From Zopfochytrium polystomum (lineage: Eukaryota; Chytridiomycota; Chytridiomycetes; Chytridiales; Chytridiaceae), in the NCBI GenBank assembly GCA_025765615.1, contig JAIVFJ010000278.1:1-64000 (forward strand): DNA of 64,000 nucleotides. The letters are read 5' to 3'. The notes below the pieces were generated by a model. It did no database searches. It worked only from the letters and a program-made list of their open reading frames with translations, and was not told the DNA's origin. Position numbers and translations under genes: made by a program. Positions 21,788-32,287 of the stretch are shown here, piece after piece (position 1 is the first letter of the stretch; each line of letters starts with the position of its first letter).

Positions 21788-22296
21788 TCATGCACGTCTC
21801 ATCCATACTTCTTGGGCGGATGTGTACATTGTGTCAGCATCGCGCTGTGAAGCGATCCAAACGAATCACCCGTCTTTGCGCTTGGAGTCGAAGCATTGTT
21901 TGTAATCATGTATGGATGCCAGCCTGTTCGTTAAAACAACCAGATCTATTACCAATTTTGTAATGGCTAGGCTGACCCCTCTTTGACACCTCCCTTCCCG
22001 CCTTGCGAGCACCCCACAGCGCGCTCAATCAAAATAAATTGACTCACGCTCACAACGCCCACCACCCCCTCCCCCCCCCCCCTCCCCTTTCAGTGGAACG
22101 GGAGGTGCCGCTAGAACTGCAATGTGAATTTCCAAGAGAAGCGCGAAGTGCACACCACGGAGTGTGTTTATCAACAGTTCCAAGCTTTTTATCGGCGGGC
22201 GCACTGTCCTGTGCCTTACCCGACGACCAGCAAGTATAGAAAGCGGGGAAAGAGCGAAGTGAACGAACAGACCGCGTTTCATAAATACCAAGCGTT

Positions 22297-22372
22297 GTGC
22301 GGTTCTGTCGGTTTTCGGACCGTTTCGACTGGTTCAGCTCCTGGGACCGCTTCAACCCCGAGGCGGGGCCCT
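22297..22372 (+). pseudogene. GT32 fragment relic (copy 1)
   Basis: The frame reads DRFDWFSSWDRFNP, nearly identical at DNA and protein level to DRFDWFSSWDRLNP in the intact GT32 gene at 60617-61621. Homology fades immediately after. It is a short captured or decayed piece of that family. Confidence 0.7.
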
Positions 22373-22885
22373 CGCGATCAGGGGTCGGCGGGCCGACTGC
22401 AGGACGACCTTTGCGCAGATGGCGCGCCGGAGTTTCCAAGCCCTGCCGGTCGACGGAGAGAAGCGGGGGGTCGGTGAAACGCTGCTCCGCGTTCGCACAG
22501 CTTTTTTTGGGCGCTGGGGTGAGATGCTCGTGGGGCGCTCCGGCTGTCCGTGGGAATTAAAGTTTGACCGAACGATTGTTCGGGACTTTCTGTTTTGCGA
22601 AGCCAGATGCGCGTTGACGGATCAGACAGTCCAGCAAAGTGTCGGCTCTAAGCGTCGTGATGGTGACTGCTTTCGTTGTGGATTAGCACTGATCTAACTC
22701 GCATCTCAATGCTACATTTGCTTCAAAGAAACTGCTTTTTTCAACATCACTAATATTACAATAAACTGCGAAAGAGATACGGTCGCTTCACTTTCACCCA
22801 CACCGACTTCTTGTTCCTCCAGGATATCGTTGTGGCATAGCGTAAGCGAATCAGCATGACCCCCCTTTCCCGGTGCAGACTGGAG

Positions 22886-23326
22886 TTACAGTTGAGTTGT
22901 CAGAAGGGAACGAAAGCAAACAAAAAGGCCTAACAACGGTAGTAAAGGAGAAGAAAAATATGGAGCGGAATGCTCACCAGCGAGAACTGCGCGACCCGAG
23001 CTACTTCCACCGGCAAAACCCCCCCTCAAGGGAGAACCGGACAAACTTACTCCGACTCTTCTCCCTTTTCCTTGGGTTTTCGAATCGAGAGATGGGGGGG
23101 TTGGGGGGTGGGGAGAGTTTACAATGTGAGAAACGAAAACGCTTCGTTGGGACGAAGCTGGCTCCTGACTCTTACCACGACGAGTCAACGCGATTTGTGC
23201 ACCAGCAGCTTGGGCATTCGATGCAGGCGCTGCGGCAGCTTGAAGGTCTGCATCAACCGGAGCCGCGGCGGCGAGGCTGGTGGCTGCTGCCAGAAGGATG
23301 GCGACCAGGAGCGAGACAACTTGCAT
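22886..23326 (-). CDS. Small secreted protein ORF (duplication copy 1)
   Basis: ATG at 23326 begins a clear signal peptide (MQVVSLLVAILLAAATSLAAAA). An Ala/Gln-rich stretch and LTRRG follow, at which point a GTAAGAG sequence could be a donor (exon 23176-23326). Read through, the frame stays open to 22886 (146 residues) with a Gly/Ser/Pro-rich middle and a hydrophobic Leu-rich end. Whether the intron is used is undecided. The paralogue at 63981 has a stop soon after LTRRG, which favours splicing or a short product. Function unknown. Confidence 0.5.
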   Translation of the reverse strand: MQVVSLLVAILLAAATSLAAAAPVDADLQAAAAPASNAQAAGAQIALTRRGKSQEPASSQRSVFVSHIVNSPHPPTPPSLDSKTQGKGRRVGVSLSGSPLRGGFAGGSSSGRAVLAGEHSAPYFSSPLLPLLGLFVCFRSLLTTQL

Positions 23327-23856
23327 GGCTCTTTGTTTCGCGTTGCGGTTCTTTTTCTGGGGAGTGGGGGAGGGCGTAGCGTGGGCTTCTGTGAAAGGAG
23401 AAGGGGGCAGCCGACATTTATTCCAATCCCAACCAAGAGTGTGGGCTGAGTGCACAGTGGAGGATGGGCTAAGGTGCTTTGCCCCAACTGGGCAGCACAC
23501 TCATCTAATGCCCCCTCTGCGGCGTCGCCCGAAATCAGGACGTTGCGATGTCCAGTCACGGGCGCATTTACGGCGAAAGCATTAATAAAATGATGCAAAA
23601 TCCCTGCGGAATAGTTGATCTCGTTTCATCCAGTAAACGAGTTGCGATAGTTGGAGCGACGATAATCATTGGAAATCCGCAACCATGCAAAGATAGACCG
23701 TACACCCGGCCATAAGGGTCATGGGCTGAGCGCAACGCGCCGTTTCTGCGAGTTTGGGGCGAGACTTTCCGCAAGTGCCACGCGGGCTAAGCCGACCCGC
23801 GAGTTCCCGGCCGCTTTTTCAGGAGAGGCTGATCGGTGGATTAGCGCCGTCTTCTC

Positions 23857-24290
23857 AAATTAGATACTGCTGTCCACCCTGGCCCCATGATCAAGAAGCA
23901 CTTGCACCGCCTCTCTCTTCCCGTTCTGCACAGCGATGACCAAGGCGTTGCATTCAATCGGAGCGTTATCACAGTCCTCGGCCGACTCGCCAATTTCCTC
24001 ACCGTATATAACGCTTCTCAAGCAACTGAAGCTCTGTGGACTGAACAGCAACTGGACAATCTCAGCAGAACCCTATACTGCCGCAGCTTCCAGAAGAAAG
24101 TCCAAATACCTGTCCTCCACTCACGGTCCATCAAAAAAGCTACCACGTGCAGATGGACCCCGTTGCAGGCAGCTTCCAGGAGACTTCGGTCCTCATGACG
24201 AATCTGTTTCTTGTTGGTATCAACATAATCAAACAGCCAACGCGTGCGGTGGCTGGTTCGGCACGACTGCGCCGACGCAGATGCAGGACA
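23857..24290 (-). pseudogene. Ankyrin-repeat fragment, frameshifted
   Basis: The last part reads CNALVIAVQNGKREAVQVLLDHGARVDSSI and stop, a canonical ankyrin repeat (xxxALxxAvxnGxxxxVxxLLxxGAxVd). Upstream pieces in other frames read SLLEAACNGVHLHVVAFLMDR and DFLLEAAAV. One or more indels separate them and no start was found. It is an ankyrin gene remnant distinct in style from the WW-type repeats at 32 kb. Confidence 0.6.
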
Positions 24291-24299
24291 CAGCGAACC

Positions 24300-25438
24300 A
24301 AGCAGCTAAAGGATCGAATAAAACAGAATACACGGTATTAATACGGGTGCGGTTCAAGTGCGCCTCGCGACTTTGCCCAGAAAACAAAAAAAATTTTGTC
24401 GTTTTTTACACTCGACGCACTTCAACCCACCCCGAAAGTGCGCATTGAAGGGCCGCACTTCGCACTTGAACTACCCCCCCGAGATGGAAAAACAAATGAA
24501 AGAAAATCGATCATCAATCAATCACCAACACGCTGAAAAAAAAAAAAAAAAAGCATTTGCGGGTAAACCCGTTTCCTAATTGCAATTAGTGAGGGGGGAG
24601 TGTTGGAATATGCCTCCTGCGCATGTGATACTGGGCAAGGACTGGACGTTCAAGTAGGCCCGGAATGAGTTGCAACACGTGTGCGCTTGGTGGAGATCCC
24701 TCGCTGCAAACATTTCTTCGCACAGCTCTGGTCTGTCATCGCTGTGAAAAATGAAGGCGCTTGAACTTGGGGGGCTCGCGGACTGAAGAGGTAGCAAACG
24801 ATATCGAAAACAGACAGAAAAAAAAGGAACAAAAATACAACCCGAAAATACAAAAAAACATTGCAGGAGTGTCTCCACAGCGACCAACGCGACGTAGTTG
24901 GTGGCCTGCATGCCCCATTTGTGTGCAGACGCCGTCGGTTTTGCAGATACCAACGGACTATATTAGGTCGCCGAGACCCCACTAAATGCTCGAAAACTCC
25001 GCCCGATGCAGGTCGTTGTACAAGCTCCGCCGTACGTCACGCAGCCGCACCACCGCCGACTTTTACGCTGGCCCCACGAGCAGGATGTCGTTTCGTTCGT
25101 TCGTCGTCCTCCTTCCTCCGTCAACCAATACCACCCGAATCCACCACCAACACTCCATCTTCCTTGATCGTGAACCTCGTTTTGTGACCGCCGCCACATC
25201 CCGAAATCGCCAGGGCGGAGGACCGCCCGGCCAGCTCGCCGCCTTTACGCTAACCCTCGCTCCTCTCACAGCAACATCACCAGGCAACAGCACCAAAGCT
25301 CGGCCCTAGTTGCCCCACTGCGACACATTTCTTGCTTTTGTTGCTCCTGTTGCTCGCCCCGCTCCACGCCGACACGTTCTGGGTATCGGCAAAAAGTTAA
25401 AAGTCAACAAATTGTTGAGAAGCGTCTAGCTGCTTCAG
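24300..25438. other. No gene recognised
   Basis: A-run at about 24536-24551; several unremarkable open frames. Nothing assignable. Confidence 0.4.
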
Positions 25439-25534
25439 GCCTTCTTAGCTCAGCTGGCAGAGCGTATCCCTCGTAGCTGGCAAGCAATCGCCGCTGGAAG
25501 GATAAGGTCGTCGGTCCGATTCCGGCAGAAGGCA
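25439..25534 (+). tRNA. tRNA-Thr(CGU) with intron, second copy
   Basis: Identical in all arms to the gene at 21692; the intron differs at one position (GGCAAGC instead of GGCGAGC). About 130 bp of downstream flank is also shared, but not the rest of the duplication. Confidence 0.85.
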
Positions 25535-25727
25535 TTAAACACGTCTCATCCATTATTCTTGGACAGGTGCGTGCGCGCATCGCGCCATCCATCAAGTGGT
25601 GCAAACAAATCACCCGCCTTTGCGCTGGGAGCCCGACGCAGTGAATGTAATCATGTGGGTTGGGGGCTTTCTCATTTCGACACTGTTTTTCTTGGGTTTG
25701 TCCGACAATTCAAACTTCGCCTCGGCT

Positions 25728-25730
<3 letters not shown>

Positions 25731-25760
<30 letters not shown>

Positions 25761-25830
25761 GTTTTTTTTGTTTTTTTTTTTGGGGGGGTTTTTTTGTTTT
25801 TTTTTTTTGGGGGGGTTTTTTTTCTGGGCG
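25731..25830. repeat. Poly-T / G-run low-complexity tract
   Basis: About 30 Ts, then two near-identical blocks of T-run plus seven Gs. G-runs on one strand could fold as G-rich structures. Prone to assembly error. The stretch from 25831 to 26501 holds no recognised gene. Confidence 0.9.
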
Positions 25831-26501
25831 GGTTTAGGGAAAAACCACTTCTGGCTGCCGTCACGCGGAACTTGTGGGACAAAAAAAAAAGTTTTTTTTT
25901 TTTCTCAGTTTTGGCTGAAACCACCATCCACCAATCAGGGCCCTTGCGAGCGGTGCAAAAGGCTTCCTCCAGGGCCTGGGTGGCCTGCACCAGGCGGGGA
26001 AGGATGGAACTTTGACAACGAGTGGGAAGGGGGCCGGGGGGAATAGAGTTGAACGAACCGAAAGAAGGGTTGGGGACCGATGAAGGGGAAGAAACAAAAA
26101 GTCAGATGAAACATGTAGATTGAAAAAGAAATAGAGTAGCGAACGCGGAGGGCGAATAGAGACAGAGGAAGCAAACGCAGTTGAGGACGGCTCGTTCTCC
26201 GGTGGGGAGGAAAGGGCGGGACTGAGTGGGAAGACAGGGGGAGGGAGGTGGACCTTAGGGCACCCTTAGTGAAGGAGTGGGTGGGGAGTGTAACAATGCA
26301 AAAGAAAAAAAAAAAAAAAAAAAAAGGGAAGAGCATAGCGGAAAACGAGCGACTCGGAATGAACGAAAAAAAGAGAGAGTGGGAAAGAGAGAGAACGTCG
26401 CGTGCGCCGCACCGACACCGAGAAAGCAGAAACGACCAACCGCCAGAGAAACAACCTTTTAGTTGTTCCTCCCTCTCCTCCTCGTATTCCTCCCCTTTCT
26501 T

Positions 26502-27261
26502 CTACGTCGACACGGTGCACTGCGCCAACGCCGCGTTCAAATTCGCGCTGTTCTGCACGATCCCGCCCATAAAGTCCATCTTGAGCGTCGCAAGCGCCGT
26601 CGCGTCCGTCGCCGCCACCCCCGTGATCCCCATCGCCAGCTCCTGCTCCGCCAGCTGCGCGTTCGCGACGATCGCAAGCCCCGCCGCCGCCCCGTTGCCG
26701 ACCGCCAGCGCCTGGTTCGCGGTCCGGATCGCGATGCCGTTGTTGATCACGGCGAGGAGGTTGGCTTTCGCGGTGGCGGTCGCGGCTTGGTCGCCGGCGT
26801 TGACGGCGGTGGTGAGGGCGGCCAGGGCGGTCAGTTCTTGGTTTTGGACGGCGATGTTGGAGACGATGCCGTTGGCGAGGGAGATTGCGTTCGGGCTGCA
26901 CGGGGGTAAGGGGGTCATCAAGTTCATGGAGCAGCCGGTGACCGCCTGTGTGTTGTTTTTTTTTATTTGATTGATTGTTTGTTTGTTTGGTTGATTGTTT
27001 GGTTCTGCATGTTTTAGAGAGAGAAGGGGTCGAATCACACCGCTTGCAGCATAATGTGCTGTGCTACAAACACGTACCGCCATCAGGTTCTTCTGGTTCT
27101 GCGCGATGCCGCCGGTGAAGTCCATCTGCAGGGTGGCGACGTTGGGCAGGTCGGTGGCCGGCACGCCCGTCAGTCCTTGCACGAGCGCGAGCTCGGCGGC
27201 CTGCGCCATCGCGACCTGAGAGATGCAGATGAAGATGATGATGATGACGATGATGATGATA

Positions 27262-27338
<77 letters not shown>

Positions 27339-28600
27339 CGACGTGTGTTGACGTGTAAGTGCATGGACGTTTTTGTTGGTTCAAGGTTGAGAGAGGAGGA
27401 GTGACGTGGTCAGTTTCTCATGGGGGGCCGCAAAAAAAAAAAGGGCTCAGCCCAAAAAACAAGGAGGCAGACAGGCAGACAGACAGACAGACACACAGAC
27501 ACACAGGCCGCACTATTCCCGGTCAATCTCCCTCAACACCCTCTCTCTCTGAAACTCTTACCGTCGCCAGGCCCGCAATCGCGCCGTTGCCCGCTGGCGC
27601 CAAGTTCTGGTTGTCCATGCGCACGATCATACCCTCCTGCACCTTGGCCAGCAGCGCCGCCTGCGCAGCCTTGAACGCGTTCGCGTCCACCGGGTTCGCC
27701 TGCAGCACCGTCTGCACCTGCCCGACAAGCTGCAGCTCCTGGTTCTGGATCGCAATGTTGTCCATGATCCCCTGCGCCAGCATCATCACTTGCGCCGCGC
27801 ACATGGGCTGCGCGTTGTTGACCAGGGTGCACGCGCTCATGGCCTGTTGTTTTTTTTTTTTTGGTTTTCGATTTTGGGCGGTAGCGCAGGTAGGGTTTGT
27901 GCGTGTGTAAGACAACCTGGATCGAAGTAACAGACGAGACACAAACACAAACAAGAATCTCACCGCAGCAAGGTTCGCCTGGTTCTGCGTAATCCCGCCC
28001 ATGAAATCCTTCTGCAGCGTCGCCACGTTCGGCAGGTCCGTCGCGGGCGTCCCCGTCAACCCCGTCGCCAGCGCCAGCTCCGCCGCCTGCGCTTTCGCCA
28101 CGACAGCCAACCCGGCCACCGCCCCGTTGTCCGCCGGCGCAAGGTTCTGGTTGTTCATTGCGCACGATGACGCCGGAATTGATGACCGTGAGCAGGTTGG
28201 CTTTCGCTTGCGCGAACGCAGCCATGTCGACCTGCGCGACGTTTAGGACCTTTTGGATGGCGGCCACGGCGGCGAGTTCTTGGTTCTGGATCGCGATGTT
28301 GTCGTTGATGCCTTGCACCAGGCGCACGACGTTGGGTGCGCAGTTGGGTAAGGGACCCGCGGCGGCGGCGGCGCCGGCGGCAGCAGCGGCGGCCACGGCC
28401 GGCGCGGTGGCGTTGTCGGCGACGGCCGCGGCCCCGGCGTCTAGGGCGGCGACCGCGGCGTCAGCGTTGGGAGCCACGGCGGCGGCTGCGGCCATGGCCC
28501 GTCGTGGGGTCGGCGAGGCGGTGGCGGTGTGGATGGGCGACGAGACGAGGAAGGCGCCGGCAAAGGCCGCGAGGGCGGCGGTGATGGCGGAGAGACGCAT
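26502..28600 (-). CDS. Secreted protein with three tandem ~150-residue modules, one frameshift
   Basis: Minus-strand exons are 28600-27964, 27843-27562, 27215-27078 and 26945-26502; all GT-AG junctions are in phase and lie at matching points of the module. It begins with a signal peptide (MRLSAITAALAAFAGAFLVSS) and an Ala-rich segment. Three modules follow, each with NIAIQNQEL or NIAVQNQEL, a VIN/VQEG-I-VR segment, NQxLAxxNGAxAGLA, AQxAExALxxGxTGxxATD, and ATLxxDFxGGIxQNxxNLxA. Cysteines occur once or twice per module. No known family is recognised. Exon 1 has one extra base near 28157-28160: module 2 reads GCGCATGGAC where module 1 reads GCGCAATGAAC. The other modules show that the frame should be continuous. 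Without the indel the product is 499 residues. Likely a secreted surface or effector-like protein, by inference. Confidence 0.75.
27263..27334. repeat. (GT)36 microsatellite inside an intron
   Basis: Uninterrupted GT tract in the second intron of the three-module gene; a (GAT)n tract (27226-27262) adjoins it. Confidence 0.95.
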
Positions 28601-28911
28601 TGTTGGTGTGTGTGTGTGTGAGAGATTAGGGGGTGGGAGTGTGAAGTTAAGAAGATGTACAAGAGAGAAGAGAGAGAGAGAGAGAGATGTGAGTGCCTGC
28701 AGGACCAGCTGCTGAGAGCGAGGAAGGGGAAGGAAGGAGGGTGGGGTGGGACGGGCGAGAGAGAAACGTTTGTGGTTGGGCGGGTTTGAGAAATTATTAA
28801 TAGTTGTGAGGTGTGTGTGTGTGTGAGTGTGTGTGTGGGTGTGTTGTGTGTGTGATGTGGGTCTGGCTGAAAGGTCTCTCTGTCACGGCATGTGTGTCTC
28901 TTTTGCTTTCG

Positions 28912-28965
<54 letters not shown>

Positions 28966-29475
28966 CCCTTCACTGTCTCTCTCTTATGCTTCCCGTTTCA
29001 GGCAAAGCGACGGCCGGCCGCAACTACCTAACCTGCTGAAGCCCGCCTTTTGCCACCTCACTGTTTATGCCGTCTCCCCGATTTGGCACAAAGGACCAAA
29101 CAACCACCAACGGAACAGAGAAATCCGTTGTTTCATGCGTGCCAAACACGCCCAAGACAAAAAAAAAAAAAACCGTTAATAAATGTCTGTATATCGAGCC
29201 CGGAAAAAAAAAATTTATGAGGTTAGTTGAGCGGCACGCCGGAAAATTTGGGTCCCAAAAAAAGAAATAAGTTTTTTTTTTGTTTTTTTGGGTTTTTTTC
29301 GTTTTTTTTTTGCGTAAATCGACGCGAAAATTTACAAAACCGTCTCTTCAACGTTTCCTTCGCTCCCCTTTTCCTCCGGCCCGCCATTGCCCGAGCCGTT
29401 GCGGAACTTGGGCGGCGAACAACTTTGTCGTTTTGGGAGTGCGGGGCTGGCATGTGGGTGGGTGCGTGGGCTCTG

Positions 29476-29519
<44 letters not shown>

Positions 29520-30155
29520 CATGTCTTCTTCCTTCTGTCTTTCTCTCTTGACTTGCCGAATCGGGTGGATGGATGTCACATATACACACAACACCATCCC
29601 TCTGCTAAGAAAAAAAGAAAAAAAAAAAAAAGAAGAGTAATTCGCATCGCAGTAGAACAAGGCGAGGCGTTGCACACAATCATCCACGCACCAAGGCAGA
29701 AGAAAAAGGCGCGAGCGCAAGGGAAAATTGAAATGAAAGAAGAAAATTGGCCTCGCCCTTTGATTTCGGGTTTTGCGGTCGATTGTGCTTCGCCCAACAC
29801 ATTGATTCGTTCGCTTTCCCTCCACCCCAGGCCCCGTCCCACAACCCTGCATATGTGAGGCAGTTGCAAAAGAGAGCCGCCTCGATATTATATGAAGAGG
29901 AAGGGGAAAATAGTCTGTAAATCGACGAACGACGCGCCGCAAAAAAAAGGGCGCGTGAAAAAATGCCTTTTCGAAGAACGGTCTGCATGCATGAAGCGAG
30001 AGACAAAATGGCCGTCAATATTCTCCTCAATGTGTGTGTGGGAAGAGAATCGGCCCCACAGCCATGTCGAATAGAGATTGTACACATGCGGCGTGCTTTC
30101 GCAAGATAATGTTGCGGCGAGTAGCCGAGGGGAAGGGATAACACTTAGTAAAGAA
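28601..30155. other. Intergenic with microsatellites
   Basis: Contains (CT)n tracts at about 28915-28959 and 29477-29520, GT/GTGT-rich sequence at 28811-28860, and A or T runs at 29158-29173 and 29271-29312. No gene recognised. Confidence 0.5.
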
Positions 30156-31490
30156 ATGGCAACCACCACAAATCTTACGCGTCAGCAAACGTTGCATAAC
30201 CCTTTTCGGACGATCCCATCGATGAGGCAGCAGTCGCCCCACCGGACGATGCAGCAGCGCACACAGACGTCGCGGATCGACCGCTGGAACCCTCGCTCCC
30301 CCGTCGTCGCCGCATTCGACACTGTTGTCACGCCCAATCCGTCTAGTACCATGTACGCCCTGGTCTCTGTCGTGGTGCCGCCTGCGCCTGCTGTTGCGCC
30401 GTCGCCAAGCATCGACGTCGTTGCGGTTGTTGACGATTCCGGCAGCATGAGGGGCACCAAGCCGAAATCGGTCAAGCGCGAGCTCAAGTACATAATTTCG
30501 AAATTATTGACTCGCCGCGACCGCTTGGCTATTGTCGCCTTCTCCGACAACGCCACGCACCTGTTTCGCCGCTGCGGCGCCGGCCCTGGAGCCGAGTCTG
30601 GATGGAACCGCCTGAATGCCGTCGTCGACGCTCTGCGCGTGCAGAGCGGTAACCTGCGCCTTCTCGGGCGCAGACGGCGCTCCTGAGTGACGGCGCCGAC
30701 TTTCCTCGTCTTGGTGCCGACGCTTACCAGCCCTTGGTCGACCGTTCGATGCATACAACGATCCCAGTGTTTTCGTTTGGCTTTGGACGCGGACGCGGAC
30801 AGCGGAATTCTCGCCAAGCTCGCCGGCGCGACGGGGTCGTACTAGTTCGTGCCGAGCGGCGACCTCATCCAAGACGCGTTCGCGGGCTGCCTCGGCGGTC
30901 TCAAGTCGACCCTCCTCAAGCGCGTCCCGATCCAAGTGTCGGCGGTCGCTCCGTTCGTCGCCATCAAGGACGTCGAGACGGCGTTTACGTTCTCCAAGTC
31001 GGCAGACGGCCGCACGGCCACGATCGGCATTGGTGCATTGTTTCACGAGGAGCGGCACGACATTGTCGTGGTCCTCGAGATCGACCAGACGGAACAGGCG
31101 TTGGCGACGCGAAGCTTTGAGAAGCTCCGCGCAAAGTGTTCGCACGAGTTGCTCAGCAGCAGCGGCAATGAAGGGCCGTGGAAATTGCGTGAGGGAGTAT
31201 CGCTCACTGCTAACGGAGCGTTTGCTGCCAGCTTGGTGTTGGGGTACGGGCCGAGTACCTGCGCCCGAAGACGGCTGCGGCCATCCGCGAGACCGTGGCG
31301 CAGTCGGCGATCGGGCCGTCGGCGAGAAAAAAAAAAAAATACACACCCAGCCGCACTCAAAGGAAACAAATAAGCCATAAGCCACCCACTACTGCGTGCA
31401 CCAAGGCGACGAAGCTGATCAAGAAGCAAGGACTCACCGAATCTGCGCTGCAAGGCGCTTGGAGGGGTAAGGGGGGGAGGGGGGGACGGC
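30156..31490 (+). pseudogene. vWA-domain protein, multiply broken
   Basis: The start MATTTNLTRQQTL leads into a von Willebrand A domain: SIDVVAVVDDSGSM (DxSGS metal-binding MIDAS), LLTRRDRLAIVAFSDNA, then in another frame TALLSDGADF and PVFSFGFG, then in a third frame DSGILAKLAGATGSY, a TAG stop, and FVPSGDLIQDAFAGCLGGLKS. A C-terminal beta-rich region follows (TFSKSADGRTATIGIG, DIVVVLEIDQTE), and a last shift reads EYLRPKTAAAIRET. Parts resemble vWA proteins of the Hint/WAV3-like type. With at least three frame changes, one in-frame stop and a probable deletion after LRVQSG, this is a pseudogene rather than one sequencing error. Confidence 0.8.
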
Positions 31491-32287
31491 ATTATCTGTC
31501 AAACATGCCTTACTAATAAGAAAAAGGAATGTATTACCTCCTCGTTCTTAACCGGTCGCGACCCGCCGCCCGGCGTAGCGGCCAGTGCCTCCACCATGGC
31601 CTTGTCGTCCCGCAAGTCCCGCTGGCCGACCAAGATCGTGCACCCCGTTGAGCTGAAGTGCAACGCCTCGGATGTGGTTGGGCTCGAGATTGGAGGGTTG
31701 TTCTAGTCAATGGAAGAGCGGAGTAGTGGGCAGTAGCAGGTGAGTCCGGAGCTCCCACTCAGACACAGCTTGCTTACCCCAACTTCAGTCGCCCAACCCA
31801 ATGCTGGGAAGGTCTCGCTCTTTGCGCTTGCTTTCTTGTTCTCTAATCTTTTTTTTTTCTGCTGATTCTCCGCGCTTCTGGGATACTCCAGCGCACAAAC
31901 GCAATCGCCTTTGTCCGCCCTCTTTTCTCATTGTCAACCGAAAGGTACAGTAAGGTTTATGAAAGTTTCGTGTGTGTGTGTGTGAGCTGCGCCCCTCGTT
32001 TGATAGCCACCAGCCCGAACCATCATCCAACCGTCTGACAATTCAGACATGACAATTCGGACAAAGTTCCGCACAAATGGGAGTCTTGTTGCACCAACAA
32101 GGCTCGCATTGGTCCGCAAACACGCTCTTTCTGGTTTCACGAATCCCTTGTCTCACGCGCGGCACACGAAGAGAATGCTCAGGGGCCTTCCGACACCCAT
32201 GGCCGGCCAACAACACAACTCATTGGTTGTGTTCGAAGTAAAGTAGGAATGGGATTAAATTTACATGTTAACAAGAAGAAGCATGCA
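31491..32287. other. Intergenic, no gene seen
   Basis: No convincing coding sequence. A short (GT)n tract lies near 31970-31983. Confidence 0.45.

Larger units (their letters stand above)
21363..23346 (+). repeat. Segmental duplication, copy 1 (~2 kb)
   Basis: Closely similar, in the same orientation, to 61927-64000. The matching starts around GAAAATGAACTC and continues through tRNA-Thr, a GT32 relic and the small secreted-protein ORF to the GTTTCGCGTTG after its start codon. Most lines differ by a few substitutions and small indels. Copy 2 runs off the window, so the true length is unknown. Confidence 0.95.
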
